From assembly GCF_024807225.1 (NCBI RefSeq), contig NZ_JANUCO010000001.1, forward strand, positions 558,001 through 622,000: a stretch of DNA of 64,000 nt, in the 5' to 3' direction. Position numbers and translations under genes: made by a program. The first letter of the stretch is position 1. The number at the start of each line of letters is the position of its first letter. Shown piece after piece: positions 1 through 9,316 of this stretch. This DNA is from Chryseobacterium ginsenosidimutans. GTDB taxonomy: Bacteria; Bacteroidota; Bacteroidia; Flavobacteriales; Weeksellaceae. Under the pieces are notes generated by a model. That model was not told the DNA's origin and ran no database searches. It saw only the letters and a program-made list of their open reading frames with translations.

Positions 1-588
1 GATTTCTTGAATAATTACCCTAATTCTGAAAGATCTAAAAATATCAATACTTTAGTTGATGAGTTGTCTTATAAGCTGGAATTCAAAGCGTATGAAAATG
101 CAAGACAATATTTCAGCATGGGTGAATACAAAGCTGCAAATACGGCATTAGAAAACGTATTGGATGATTTCCCAAGTACGAAACTTCGTCCGAAAATTTA
201 TGATTATATCGTAAAATCTCGTTACGAATTGGCAACGAAATCTGTATATGATCTTAAAGATGAGCGTATTGAAAGTGCTTTAGCATTTACAAGACAGGTA
301 GAAAAAGAAATGCCCAATACAGACGTAGCAAAAACAGCTTTGGATATCAGACAAAAACTTGAAAAAGAAAAGAAAGATTTTGTTGTGGTTAAAAAAGAAA
401 CAGAAGCAAGAATTGCAGTTTTAACTGAAAGACAGAAAAAACAGGTTGCCCAAGTTGCAGAAAAGAACAAAACGGAGCAGCAGATGAAAGATCAGATCGA
501 TGCTGAGAAGAAAGCAGTGCAGATCCAGAGGGACAGTGCGGCAATTAACACACCTCCGCCGGCGGCGACTTTCAAGATTCAAAGATAA
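1..588 (+). CDS. bamD: Outer membrane assembly lipoprotein BamD, 3' part
   Basis: The reading frame is open from the first base of the window, so the N-terminus with its lipoprotein signal is missing. The visible part has helical repeats typical of the BamD (YfiO) family, with the pattern FSMGEYKAANTALENVLDDF followed by a second repeat with KIYDYIVKSRYELA. After residue ~115 comes a Lys/Glu-rich, probably coiled tail and a proline-rich end. BamD is a periplasmic lipoprotein of the BAM complex that inserts beta-barrel proteins into the outer membrane. Position directly upstream of rpoZ and coaBC matches the usual flavobacterial order, which supports the call. Which function the long charged tail has cannot be seen. 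Confidence 0.88.
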   Translation, partial: DFLNNYPNSERSKNINTLVDELSYKLEFKAYENARQYFSMGEYKAANTALENVLDDFPSTKLRPKIYDYIVKSRYELATKSVYDLKDERIESALAFTRQVEKEMPNTDVAKTALDIRQKLEKEKKDFVVVKKETEARIAVLTERQKKQVAQVAEKNKTEQQMKDQIDAEKKAVQIQRDSAAINTPPPAATFKIQR

Positions 589-629
589 TTCGTAAATTTG
601 CGAACTTAATTAAAATTAATATTCTCAAA

Positions 630-953
630 ATGAGTGTAAAAGATACAAAAGCAGAAGTAAATACTATTACTTACGATAAGGACAAGATTGAGGACAAAGT
701 GGGTTCAATCTACGAAGCGATTGTTATCATGGGGAAAAGAGCAGAGCAGATCAATGCAGAAATTCGTACAGAATTGCACAATAAGCTTGATGAATTCGCT
801 GTTCATAATTCTACATTAGAAGAAGTTTTCGAAAACAGAGAGCAAATTGAAATCTCTAAACATTACGAAAAACTTCCAAAACCAACTTCTATTGCTATCG
901 AAGAATGGTTAAACGGAGACGTATACTTCAGAAAGACTGAAGAAAGAAAATAA
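630..953 (+). CDS. rpoZ: DNA-directed RNA polymerase omega subunit (Bacteroidota type)
   Basis: A 107-residue protein with the RpoZ/Rpb6-like core: the stretch GSIYEAIVIMGKRAEQINAE is the helix that in omega proteins contacts the beta' subunit. Bacteroidota omega is longer than the E. coli protein and diverges at the C-terminus, as here (EEWLNGDVYFRKTEERK). It sits 41 bases after bamD and before coaBC, its normal place in Flavobacteriia. A strong hairpin terminator follows at 978-1011, so bamD-rpoZ probably end as one transcription unit. Role: assembly and stability of RNA polymerase. Confidence 0.85.
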   Translation: MSVKDTKAEVNTITYDKDKIEDKVGSIYEAIVIMGKRAEQINAEIRTELHNKLDEFAVHNSTLEEVFENREQIEISKHYEKLPKPTSIAIEEWLNGDVYFRKTEERK

Positions 954-977
954 AAACATTCGTGTTTTTTATATATG

Positions 978-1011
978 AAGGTCATAAAGGAAATCTTTTC
1001 TTTATGACCTT
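978..1011 (+). terminator. Terminator after rpoZ
   Basis: A 12-bp stem (AAGGTCATAAAG with its complement CTTTATGACCTT) closes a 10-base loop and is followed by a T-rich stretch. It separates bamD-rpoZ from coaBC. Confidence 0.8.
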
Positions 1012-1074
1012 TGTTGTTTAAACAGTTTGTGAGAAAAAATAAGTAATTTAGTATTCTTAAAAAATTAAAACTAA

Positions 1075-2277
1075 ATGAGTCTTTCCGGGAAAAAAATTCT
1101 CATTGCGATTTCTGGAGGAATTGCAGCCTACAAAGTACATTTTCTGATCAGAGATTTTGTGAAGAAAGGAGCGGAAGTTCAGGTGATTATGACTCCTGAT
1201 GCAGAACATTTTGTAACCAAACTGAGCATTTCTACTTTGTCTAAAAAGCCTGTCTATACAGAGTTTTACAGCGACAACGGAACCTGGAACAGTCATGTGG
1301 AAATGGCTTTGTGGGCAGATGTAATGGTTGTTGCGCCTTGTACGGCAAATACGTTGTCGAAGATGGTTCATGGGATGTGCAATAATCTGGTTATCGCAAC
1401 GTATATGTCGGCGAAATGTCCTGTGTTTATCGCTCCTGCAATGGATTTGGATATGTATGTGCATCCTTCCACAAAGAAAAATTTGGAACAGGCAGAAAGT
1501 TTCGGACATATTATTATTCCTGCAGAAAATGGAGAATTGGCAAGTGGATTGATCGGGCAGGGCAGAATGTCGGAACCGGGAACTATTGCTAAGACGGTCG
1601 AAGATTTCTTTAATTCAAATATCGAAAAAACGTTAGCCGGAAAAACTATTTTAATCACAGCCGGACCTACTTATGAAGCCATTGATCCCGTAAGATTTAT
1701 CGGGAATCATTCTTCAGGAAAGATGGGGTTTTCTTTGGCAGAAGAGGCTTCAAAGAGAGGTGCGAAAGTTATTTTAATTTCCGGACCGAGTTCGCAAGTT
1801 ATTGACGATAAAAACGTTACTTTACATAAAGTGACTTCAGCAAAAGAAATGTTATCTAAAGTTTTTGAATTTTATGATACAATAGACATCGGAATTGCAA
1901 GTGCAGCAGTAGCAGATTACGCTCCGAAAGAAGTTGCCAAAGAAAAAATTAAAAAGAATGATGATAATTTAACGATCGAACTGGTTAAAAATCCAGATAT
2001 TCTTAAAACAATGGGCGAAAAGAAAACCCATCAGTTTTTGGTAGGTTTTGCGTTGGAAACTCAAAATGAGGAAGAAAATGCAAAAGGAAAATTAGCCAAG
2101 AAAAATCTTGATATGATCGTGCTAAATTCGCTTCGTGATGAAGGTGCAGGTTTTAAAAATGATACCAATAAAATAAAAATATTTACCCCAACGGAAAAGA
2201 AGGAATTCAACCTGAAATCTAAAGATGATGTCGCAAAAGATATTTTGGATTTTGTTGAGTCTCAACTTTTAAAATAA
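1075..2277 (+). CDS. coaBC: Bifunctional phosphopantothenoylcysteine decarboxylase / phosphopantothenate-cysteine ligase
   Basis: The 400-residue protein has the two usual halves. The N-terminal flavoprotein decarboxylase (CoaC) shows ISGGIAAYK near residue 12, NSHVEMALWAD with the catalytic His, the CTANTLSK loop, and PAMDLDMY (PAMDxxMY motif) near residue 125. The C-terminal ligase half (CoaB) starts near residue 190 with ITAGPTYEAIDPVRFIGNHS and SSGKMG, followed by the SAAVADYAP nucleotide/substrate loop. Together they turn 4'-phosphopantothenate and cysteine into 4'-phosphopantetheine for coenzyme A. Length and motifs are complete. The gene lies upstream of a DUF4835 gene and recN, the standard flavobacterial order. 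Confidence 0.95.
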   Translation: MSLSGKKILIAISGGIAAYKVHFLIRDFVKKGAEVQVIMTPDAEHFVTKLSISTLSKKPVYTEFYSDNGTWNSHVEMALWADVMVVAPCTANTLSKMVHGMCNNLVIATYMSAKCPVFIAPAMDLDMYVHPSTKKNLEQAESFGHIIIPAENGELASGLIGQGRMSEPGTIAKTVEDFFNSNIEKTLAGKTILITAGPTYEAIDPVRFIGNHSSGKMGFSLAEEASKRGAKVILISGPSSQVIDDKNVTLHKVTSAKEMLSKVFEFYDTIDIGIASAAVADYAPKEVAKEKIKKNDDNLTIELVKNPDILKTMGEKKTHQFLVGFALETQNEEENAKGKLAKKNLDMIVLNSLRDEGAGFKNDTNKIKIFTPTEKKEFNLKSKDDVAKDILDFVESQLLK

Positions 2278-2313
2278 TTTTAATAAATTTCCGTTCTCAA
2301 TTTTTAATAGAAA

Positions 2314-3222
2314 ATGAAAAAAATTTTAAGCATATTTTTACTTCTGTTTTTATTCAATCTTAGCTTTTCTCAGGAATTACTGGCTACGGTTCAGGTAAAT
2401 TCCCAGCAATTGGGAGGAAGTAACCAATCCGCTTACAAAGCGTTGGAAAAAAGTCTCAGAGATTTCATCAACAATACAAGCTGGACAGGAAAAAGACTAC
2501 AGAATTTTGAAAAGATAAAATCAAATTTTGCGATTGTTATTGATTCAAGAGAAGGGAATAGATTTTCAGGAAAAATTGTCGTTCAGGCGGTTCGCCCGGT
2601 TTTTAATACAACGTATGAGTCTCCGATCGTTAATCTTCAGGATACAAGATTTTCTTTTGATTATGTTGAAAATGAGAATCTTATATTTAACGAAAGACAG
2701 TTTTCGGGGAAAAACCTTATCGATGTTATAAGTTTTTATGTCTATGTGATTTTAGGAACCGATGCAGACAGTTTCCAGTCGATGGCGGGAACACAATGGT
2801 TTCAGAAAGCTCAGCAAATTGCTCAGAATGGTGAATCTCAGACTGTTTATGACGGTTGGAAGCAGATCAGTGAACCAAGAAGCCGTTCTATTTTAATCAA
2901 AGAAATTATGAGCCCGAGCTGGAGCCAGCTTCGTGCATCGATATATTCGTATCACAGAGCAGGTTTGGATAACTTATTTAACCAAGATCAGGCTGCTGCG
3001 AAAAAAGTTATTTTTGATGCCTTAATGCAACTGAAACAATACGAAAATTCTTTCCAACAGGCGTATTTTTTCAATATTTATATAGATGCCAAAGCGGATG
3101 AAATATTTAATATTTTCAATTCCGGAGATAATGGAGGACTTGTGTTAGGAGATTTAAAGCAGGAAATGACGGTTCTTTCTCCCAAAAATACGGATGCCAG
3201 ATGGAGCAAGTGGAAACAATAA
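2314..3222 (+). CDS. DUF4835 family secreted protein (PorD-like)
   Basis: The 302-residue protein begins with a clear type I signal peptide (MKKILSIFLLLFLFNLSFSQ) and is otherwise soluble. The body, with ELLATVQVNSQQLGGS at the mature N-terminus and a conserved YVYVILGTDADSF segment, matches what I know of the DUF4835 family, which is found next to recN in Bacteroidota. Members are annotated in some genomes as the type IX secretion/gliding protein PorD; I cannot verify that role from sequence. It probably acts in the periplasm. It follows coaBC by 36 bases and likely shares its transcript. Confidence 0.75.
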   Translation: MKKILSIFLLLFLFNLSFSQELLATVQVNSQQLGGSNQSAYKALEKSLRDFINNTSWTGKRLQNFEKIKSNFAIVIDSREGNRFSGKIVVQAVRPVFNTTYESPIVNLQDTRFSFDYVENENLIFNERQFSGKNLIDVISFYVYVILGTDADSFQSMAGTQWFQKAQQIAQNGESQTVYDGWKQISEPRSRSILIKEIMSPSWSQLRASIYSYHRAGLDNLFNQDQAAAKKVIFDALMQLKQYENSFQQAYFFNIYIDAKADEIFNIFNSGDNGGLVLGDLKQEMTVLSPKNTDARWSKWKQ

Positions 3223-3229
3223 TCTTAAC

Positions 3230-3260
3230 TTGAATTCTGAAATCTAAAGTTCTATATTTG
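3230..3260 (+). promoter_or_regulatory. recN promoter
   Basis: A TTG at 3230-3232 is followed 20 bases later by TATATTTG at 3253-3260, matching the Bacteroidota pattern TTTG-N17-23-TAnnTTTG. The recN ATG is 26 bases downstream. Confidence 0.6.
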
Positions 3261-3286
3261 CAATGGCTAAATAATCGCTATTATCA

Positions 3287-4936
3287 ATGCTGTCGAGAAT
3301 TTATATTAAAAACTTTGCCCTGATTGATACGCTTGAAGTATCGCTGCACAACGGTTTACAAGTAATCACTGGGGAAACCGGTGCGGGAAAATCTATTATT
3401 TTAGGTGCTTTGCGACTGATCTTGGGAGAGAGAGCAGATGTGAAATCTATTTCGAAAGCAGAAGAAAAAAGCATCGTAGAAACAGAATTTTCTTTAAATA
3501 ATCAGTTCAAAAAATTCTTCATCGAAAATGATCTTGATTATGAACATCAGACGATCATTCGCAGGGAAATTTTGCCTTCCGGAAAATCGAGAGCGTTTAT
3601 TAATGACGTTCCGGTGACTTTGGATATTTTGAGAGAGCTGTCTTCAAAGCTGATCGATATTCATTCTCAGTTTGAAACGTCCAATCTTTTTACTTCAGAA
3701 TATCAGTTTAAAATTATTGATGGACTTTCTGAAAATAAAACTCTTGTTGAAGACTATCAAAACGATTTTTTTGACTTTCAAAGTTTAAAAACTCAGCTTA
3801 AAAAGCTTCAGACACAGCTTTCTGAAAGCAGAAAAGAAGGTGATTATAAAGAATTTTTGCTGAATGAGCTGGAAGAACTGAAACTGGATGATATTCATTA
3901 TGAAGAACTTCAAAACCAGCTTTCTGTTCAGGAAAATGCTGAAATGATTTCTGAGAATCTTGCACAGGTTTTGGCGAGATTTCATCAGGAAGAAATCGGG
4001 ATTTTGTCTTTCTTTAATGAAGCTAAAAATAAATTATCAAAAATAGCAGAAGTCTCCAACGGCTTTTCAGAGCTTGATGAGAGATTGGAAACCTCTTTTG
4101 TGGAATTAAAAGATATTATTTCCGAGCTTGAAAATGAAGCCGAAAAAATTGAAATTAATCCTGAAAACTTAGCATTATTAATTGAATTAAATAGCAGAAT
4201 CAACAATCTGTTTGTGAAGCATAATGTTTCTGATATTAATGATTTAAGAGAAATCAGAGATCAACTATCGGGCGATCAAAAAGGCGCTTCCGAATTGGAA
4301 GAAAATATTGCTGAAATCGAAGAAAAAATTTCTAAAAAAGAAAAAACACTTCAGTCTCTTGCCGAAAAACTTTCAAAGAACAGAAAGAAAAGCGTTCCCG
4401 TTTTCATTAAAAAAGCGGAGGAATTGCTTAAAAAATTAGGCTTGGAAAAAGCCAAAGTTGATATTGAATTGCAGGATTCTGCAGATTTCAATCAATTCGG
4501 AAAAGAAAATATTCAGCTTTTATTTCAGGCGAATTCAGGTTTTCCTTTAAAACCGATTCAGACCGCAATTTCTGGTGGTGAAAGATCGAGAGTGATGTTG
4601 GCGGTGAAAAAAATTATTGCAGAAAGCGATGAACTTCCGACATTAATTTTAGACGAAATCGATACCGGAGTTTCCGGAAAAGTAGCCGAAGAAATAGGAA
4701 ACCTGATGCGCGAAATGTCAACAGATATGCAGCTTATCGTGATTTCTCACTTAGCACAGGTTGCCGCAAAAGGAAATAATAATTACAAAGTTGTAAAACA
4801 AGATATTTCTGGAAAAACGCAATCGACGATTATTGCTTTAAACGACGAAGAAAAACTCAACGAAATTGCTCAATTGCTTTCAGGAAGTAAGATCACGGAA
4901 GCGGCTTTGGCGCAGGCGAAAGAGTTGATAGGGTAA
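3287..4936 (+). CDS. recN: DNA repair protein RecN
   Basis: A full-length (549 residues) SMC-like ATPase. The N-terminal ATPase half carries the P-loop GETGAGKS (residues ~31-38). The middle, about residues 150-400, is long heptad-rich coiled coil. The C-terminal half has the ABC signature SGGERSR and the Walker B segment PTLILDEIDTGVSG, then the switch His in VISHLAQVA. RecN holds broken DNA ends together during double-strand break repair. It ends the bamD-rpoZ-coaBC-DUF4835-recN block and is closed by a hairpin at 4961-4982. Confidence 0.95.
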   Translation: MLSRIYIKNFALIDTLEVSLHNGLQVITGETGAGKSIILGALRLILGERADVKSISKAEEKSIVETEFSLNNQFKKFFIENDLDYEHQTIIRREILPSGKSRAFINDVPVTLDILRELSSKLIDIHSQFETSNLFTSEYQFKIIDGLSENKTLVEDYQNDFFDFQSLKTQLKKLQTQLSESRKEGDYKEFLLNELEELKLDDIHYEELQNQLSVQENAEMISENLAQVLARFHQEEIGILSFFNEAKNKLSKIAEVSNGFSELDERLETSFVELKDIISELENEAEKIEINPENLALLIELNSRINNLFVKHNVSDINDLREIRDQLSGDQKGASELEENIAEIEEKISKKEKTLQSLAEKLSKNRKKSVPVFIKKAEELLKKLGLEKAKVDIELQDSADFNQFGKENIQLLFQANSGFPLKPIQTAISGGERSRVMLAVKKIIAESDELPTLILDEIDTGVSGKVAEEIGNLMREMSTDMQLIVISHLAQVAAKGNNNYKVVKQDISGKTQSTIIALNDEEKLNEIAQLLSGSKITEAALAQAKELIG

Positions 4937-4960
4937 ATTTAATCAATTAAAATATAGTAG

Positions 4961-4986
4961 GACTTCTGATGACTCGGAAGTCTTTT
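4961..4986 (+). terminator. Terminator after recN
   Basis: A 9-bp stem (GACTTCTGA with TCGGAAGTC, one T-G pair) around a TGAC loop, followed by TTTTATT. The rest of the 330-base gap to the next gene shows only AT-rich DNA with a possible weak -7 box (TATATTTA, about 5238-5245). Confidence 0.8.
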
Positions 4987-5265
4987 ATTATTTTTAATGC
5001 AAAGATTATATTTATATTCTGTATTATTTTAGAAAACAAAGGCCAATAAAATTTGCTTCGCAAAGCATGAAAACAGCGCTTCATCAAATCAACTTGTTGA
5101 TTCATCTTTGCTCACTTCAATTAGATTAATATTGAATTAAAGCTTTGCGTTAAAAAATTAGTATTGCTTTTTAAAATGTTTGAATAAAATTTAAATAGTC
5201 TAAGCTTTTAAATAAAATTCTGTAACAATTTAAGCCATATATTTACTAATGTAAAAAAGTAAACT

Positions 5266-6732
5266 ATGTTTTTAAAATTCCTGAGATTAGAGTTCAAAAG
5301 TTTTTTTCGTGGCAGTTCTTTGGGGATTAATCTTGCGATGAAGATTCTTCGTTTTATCGGGATTCTTTATTTTATGCTGTGTTTGGCGGGAGGTGCATTT
5401 GCTGCATTTTACTACATTCAGGAAGAGATGCATCAAGATCCTTTAAAAATTGTTTCTAAATTTTTAATTATACTTTGGGCGGTCGATTTGATCCTCAAAT
5501 ATCTGTGGCAGGAAATGCCGACACAGAATATCAAGCCTTTTCTTACTTTAAATATTCCTAAGAAAACATTGGTCAATTATATGCTGAGCAAGACTTTTCT
5601 GTCGGCTTTCAGTTGGCTGAATTCAATATTCTTTATTACGTTTTCCGGAATTGCGTTATTCAACGGATATAGTTTTGTAAGTATTTTGGGATGGTTTATC
5701 GGGGTTTCGCTGTTGTTTTATCTTAATAATTTCATCAATATACTTTTTAACGATAAAGAAATAGTCGCGATTGTTGTCGGATGCGTTTTTGCTGCAGTTG
5801 CAGGTTTGACGTATTACAATATTTTACCGACATTATCTTATTCACAGGTATTTTTCTATGTTTTTTTTGACAAGCCTTACTTAGCCTTAATTTCCGTTGC
5901 TTTGTTTTCGGCTTTATGGTGGATTTGCTTTAAACATATTCAAAAAGTATTTTATCTTGATGAAGGTCTGGAAGCGAAAAAAGCGGTCGGAAAAACTGAA
6001 AATATCGCTTTCTTAAATAAATACGGAGCTATCGGAACATTCATCAACAATGATATTAAAATGTTGAGAAGAAATAAAGTAACCAAAGGTATTTTGCTGG
6101 GAAGTTTTATGTTTCTTTTTTACGGAATGCTCATGTTTACTTCTTCGATCTACAAAACGCCTGCAATGATTATGTTTATGGGATTATTTGTAACGGGAGG
6201 TTTCCAGTTTATGTTTGGGCAGAGAGTTCCGGCTTTCGACAGTTCTTATTATCCTTTAATGATGACGCTGAATGTTCCGTATAAAGAATATTTAAAGGCA
6301 AAATGGTGGCTGATGAATATTGTGACAGCCGCGTCCATGGTTATTGCAGCGTGTTATGCCTATTTCGGATGGGAAATGTATGTCACTTTTCTGGCGGCAG
6401 GAATTTACAATATCGGCGTTAATTCTCAGTTTACGCTTTGGTCGGGAGCTTTCAACAAGACGCAGATCGATCTTAATGCGAAGGAAAAAAGATTCGGGCA
6501 GAAAAATAGTTTTAATATGAAATCATTGCTGTTATTGATTCCGAAAATGTTTGTACCGATGGTGGTTTTCGCATTGATGCAACACTTCTTTAATATCACG
6601 GCAGGAGTTATCAGTATTGCGATTTTGGGGTCGATAGGGTTTTTATTAAGAGAAAAGATCTTCGATATCATCGTAAAACACTATAAGGTAGAAAAATACA
6701 GTACACTAGAAGCATTCAAAAACAAAGATTAA
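5266..6732 (+). CDS. DUF5687-like ABC exporter membrane protein
   Basis: A 488-residue integral membrane protein with roughly ten to twelve hydrophobic segments (for instance IGILYFMLCLAGGAFAAFYY near residue 30, and several between residues 100-240 and 300-470). The pattern and the gene directly after it (ATPase, 1 base between stop and start) indicate the permease half of an ABC-2-like exporter; the sequence resembles the DUF5687 group of Bacteroidota. Substrate unknown. No signal peptide or periplasmic domain of note. Confidence 0.7.
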   Translation: MFLKFLRLEFKSFFRGSSLGINLAMKILRFIGILYFMLCLAGGAFAAFYYIQEEMHQDPLKIVSKFLIILWAVDLILKYLWQEMPTQNIKPFLTLNIPKKTLVNYMLSKTFLSAFSWLNSIFFITFSGIALFNGYSFVSILGWFIGVSLLFYLNNFINILFNDKEIVAIVVGCVFAAVAGLTYYNILPTLSYSQVFFYVFFDKPYLALISVALFSALWWICFKHIQKVFYLDEGLEAKKAVGKTENIAFLNKYGAIGTFINNDIKMLRRNKVTKGILLGSFMFLFYGMLMFTSSIYKTPAMIMFMGLFVTGGFQFMFGQRVPAFDSSYYPLMMTLNVPYKEYLKAKWWLMNIVTAASMVIAACYAYFGWEMYVTFLAAGIYNIGVNSQFTLWSGAFNKTQIDLNAKEKRFGQKNSFNMKSLLLLIPKMFVPMVVFALMQHFFNITAGVISIAILGSIGFLLREKIFDIIVKHYKVEKYSTLEAFKNKD

Positions 6733-6733
6733 T

Positions 6734-7456
6734 ATGATTACGATTAATAATTTATCAAAAACATACGGTAAAGCAACCGTTTTAAATATAGAAAACCTTG
6801 AAATCCCCAATGGCGAAACTTTCGGTCTTGTCGGAAACAACGGCGCAGGAAAAACAACGCTTTTCAGCTTGATGCTTGATCTGATTCAACCAACGACTGG
6901 TTTTGTAAGCATTGAAGGAATTAAAGTAAACGAATCTGAAGCATGGAAAAACAAAGTTTCTGCTTTTGTTGATGATTCTTTTTTAATTGGATATTTAACA
7001 CCCGAAGAATATTTCTATTTTATCGGAGAATTAAGAGGACAGAATAAAGCTTCTGTTGATGAATTTTTAAAACAATTTCATGATCTTTTTAACGGAGAAA
7101 TTTTAAATTCCGGGAAATATGTGCGTGATCTTTCAAAAGGAAATCAGAAAAAAGTAGGAATTATCGGTGCAATCATCGGAAATCCTGAAATCATTATTTT
7201 GGATGAACCTTTTGCGAACCTGGATCCTTCGACGCAGATTAAACTGAAAAATTTAATTAAAGAATTATCAAAACAAGACGGCGTAACTTTCCTTATTTCG
7301 AGTCACGATCTTTCACATACGACAGAAGTTTGTAATAGAATTGTTGTTGTGAATAAAGGACAATTGGTAAAAGATATTCAGACGAATCCTGAAACATTGA
7401 AAGATTTGGAGCAATATTTTGCAGATCAGGTTTCTCAACCGACTGAAGCTGTTTAA
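6734..7456 (+). CDS. ABC transporter ATP-binding protein
   Basis: A 240-residue nucleotide-binding subunit. Visible motifs: Walker A GNNGAGKTT (residues ~34-42), the signature region DLSKGNQKKVGI, Walker B IIILDEPFANLDP, and the switch His in LISSHDLSH. It follows the DUF5687-like permease with almost no gap, so both likely form one transporter, with this subunit at the inner face of the cytoplasmic membrane. The substrate cannot be inferred. Confidence 0.92.
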   Translation: MITINNLSKTYGKATVLNIENLEIPNGETFGLVGNNGAGKTTLFSLMLDLIQPTTGFVSIEGIKVNESEAWKNKVSAFVDDSFLIGYLTPEEYFYFIGELRGQNKASVDEFLKQFHDLFNGEILNSGKYVRDLSKGNQKKVGIIGAIIGNPEIIILDEPFANLDPSTQIKLKNLIKELSKQDGVTFLISSHDLSHTTEVCNRIVVVNKGQLVKDIQTNPETLKDLEQYFADQVSQPTEAV

Positions 7457-7475
7457 TTCAAATTAAAAACTAATA

Positions 7476-8402
7476 ATGATGAATATTGAATCTCAAAATG
7501 TCACCGATTATCCGAACAGCAATACGATTTTCATGGTTTGGAGATTGGTCGATGATCCAAAATTAAAAGAGGTTTTCCAGCAATTGTGTGCTTTGGTTTT
7601 GAATCTTAATAATTCCGTTTTCAACAGATTTCCCGACAGCAGAGCAAGTTGCGTGATGGGAATCGGTTACAATGCTTGGGATATTTTAAATCTTCCGACT
7701 CCGCTTCCAAAGGAATTGGTGAATTTTGAAGAAATTAAAGGCGAAAAACATACCGCAGTTTCCACATCAGGAGATTTGCATTTTCATTTAAGAGCAGATA
7801 ATCAAAGCATTATTTTCGATATGGCGATTGAGATTTCAAAATTATTAACGCCGGTTGGAGAAGGTATTCTGGAGATTCATGGTTTTAAATATTGGGACGA
7901 CCGTTCGATTCTCGGTTTTGTAGACGGAACGGAAAATCCACACAATGAAGACAGAGATTTTTTCGCTAAAATCGGTGATGAAGATTTGCAATATAAAGGT
8001 GGAAGTTATCTTTTTACTCAAAAATATCTTCATAATATGAATACGTGGAGAAGCCTTTCAACCGAAGATCAGGAAAAAGTAATCGGAAGATCGAAAGAAA
8101 ATGACATCGAAATGTCGGATGATGTAAAACCGACGAATTCGCACATCGCATTAGCAAATATCGGCGACGATCTGAAAATTGTAAGAGACAATATGCCTTT
8201 CGGAAACCCTTCTATGGGAGAATTTGGGACTTATTTTATTTCTTATGCAAGTAGTTTTTCTACCACTAAAAAAATGCTGACGAATATGTTTATCGGCGAT
8301 CCTGTTGGGAATTACGATAGAATTCTGGATTTCAGTACAGCAGTTACGGGAACACTTTTCTTTGTTCCTACGAGAAATATGCTGGATGATTTTTCGGGAT
8401 AA
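7476..8402 (+). CDS. Dye-decolorizing (DyP-type) haem peroxidase
   Basis: The 308-residue protein carries the family hallmark GFVDGTENP (near residue 149) with the distal catalytic Asp, and a proximal haem-ligand His in the region NSHIALANIGDDLKIVRDNMPFG (near residue 225). There is no signal or Tat peptide, so it should be cytoplasmic. DyP peroxidases oxidise a range of aromatic substrates with peroxide; the natural substrate is not known. It starts 19 bases after the ABC ATPase gene and could be cotranscribed. The start could be either of two adjacent ATG codons. Confidence 0.92.
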   Translation: MMNIESQNVTDYPNSNTIFMVWRLVDDPKLKEVFQQLCALVLNLNNSVFNRFPDSRASCVMGIGYNAWDILNLPTPLPKELVNFEEIKGEKHTAVSTSGDLHFHLRADNQSIIFDMAIEISKLLTPVGEGILEIHGFKYWDDRSILGFVDGTENPHNEDRDFFAKIGDEDLQYKGGSYLFTQKYLHNMNTWRSLSTEDQEKVIGRSKENDIEMSDDVKPTNSHIALANIGDDLKIVRDNMPFGNPSMGEFGTYFISYASSFSTTKKMLTNMFIGDPVGNYDRILDFSTAVTGTLFFVPTRNMLDDFSG

Positions 8403-8482
8403 TATTCTTTAATTTATCAATAATAGATATTAACGATACGTCAAATTTGAAAATCTGTGATTACTATTTGGAGAACATCTGC

Positions 8483-8490
8483 TAATTTTG
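8483..8490 (+). promoter_or_regulatory. -7 box upstream of the nitroreductase gene
   Basis: TAATTTTG matches the Bacteroidota TAnnTTTG box and lies 19 bases before the ATG of the nitroreductase gene. No -33 element with the standard spacing is evident. Confidence 0.45.
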
Positions 8491-8509
8491 TTCGGTCAAA
8501 ATTTAATCT

Positions 8510-9142
8510 ATGGAATTAATTGAAAAATTGAACTGGAGATTTGCTACCAAAGCAATGAACGGTCAAAAAGTACCACAGGAAAAAGTGGATAAAATATTAG
8601 AAGCGGCAAGATTAGCACCAACTTCAAGCGGTCTTCAGCCTTTCGAAATCATCGTGGTGACGAATCAGGAAATCAAAGAACAAATCAAACCAAATGCTTG
8701 GAATCAGCCGCAGGTTACAGATTGTTCGCACCTTTTGGTTTTTGCAGCTTGGGATAATTATACGGAAGAAAGAATCAACAATATGTTTGATTTGACGAAT
8801 GATATCAGAGGTTTCAAAAATGAAGGCTGGGAAAATTACAGACAAATGTTGTTGGGTACTTATCCTCAAAGATCAGCAGAAGAAAACTTCACACACGCAG
8901 CAAAACAGGCTTATATTTCTTTCGGAGCGGCAATTATTGCAGCAGCATTCGAAGAAGTGGATTCTACCCCAATGGAAGGTTTTTCACCTGAAGCGGTTGA
9001 CGAAATCTTAAACTTAAAAGAAAAAGGTCTGAAAAGCGTTCTATTGCTGCCAATCGGTTACAGAGATTCTTCAAACGACTGGTTGGTGAACCTTACGAAA
9101 GTGAGAAAATCTAAAGAAGATTTCATTACGGAAGTCAACTAA
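8510..9142 (+). CDS. Nitroreductase family NAD(P)H-dependent oxidoreductase
   Basis: A 210-residue protein of the nitroreductase (NfsB/FMN) fold. Near the N-terminus it has RFATKAMNGQKV and AARLAPTSSGLQPFEIIVV, the FMN-phosphate binding region; a second characteristic block is AKQAYISFGAAIIAAA near residue 127, and the C-terminal LLLPIGYRDSS loop also fits. Such enzymes act as cytoplasmic FMN-dependent homodimers on nitroaromatics, quinones or flavins. It is a single-gene unit with its own promoter box and a strong terminator at 9168-9200. Confidence 0.9.
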   Translation: MELIEKLNWRFATKAMNGQKVPQEKVDKILEAARLAPTSSGLQPFEIIVVTNQEIKEQIKPNAWNQPQVTDCSHLLVFAAWDNYTEERINNMFDLTNDIRGFKNEGWENYRQMLLGTYPQRSAEENFTHAAKQAYISFGAAIIAAAFEEVDSTPMEGFSPEAVDEILNLKEKGLKSVLLLPIGYRDSSNDWLVNLTKVRKSKEDFITEVN

Positions 9143-9167
9143 TTATTAAATTAATTTACTCATAACA

Positions 9168-9200
9168 AACTCCCTTTCAATTGTTGGAAGGGAGTTTTAT
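9168..9200 (+). terminator. Terminator after the nitroreductase gene
   Basis: A 12-bp stem (ACTCCCTTTCAA with TTGGAAGGGAGT, one T-G pair) around a TTG loop, followed by a T-rich tail. It also overlaps the end of the toxin remnant read in the other direction. Confidence 0.85.
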
Positions 9201-9316
9201 TTTTCTCTGTCTATCTTTTCTGGATTTTGCCTTGTGTCAAAAACATCAGCAATTTTGATGTAATGATTTTCTTTGTCTTTTAATATTTTGAAAGTAATTC
9301 GGAAGTGGTTTTGAAT
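9197..9316 (-). pseudogene. C-terminal remnant of a RelE/ParE-type toxin
   Basis: No start codon is present, but one leftward frame reads HFRITFKILKDKENHYIKIA then DVFDTRQNPEKIDREK and stops. The FDTRQNP ending is characteristic of the RelE/ParE toxin C-terminus. The frame overlaps the last ~12 codons of the antitoxin gene in a different phase, as expected if a deletion removed the N-terminal two thirds of the toxin and joined the two genes. An inactive relic is the simplest reading. Similarity is judged by eye. Confidence 0.5.
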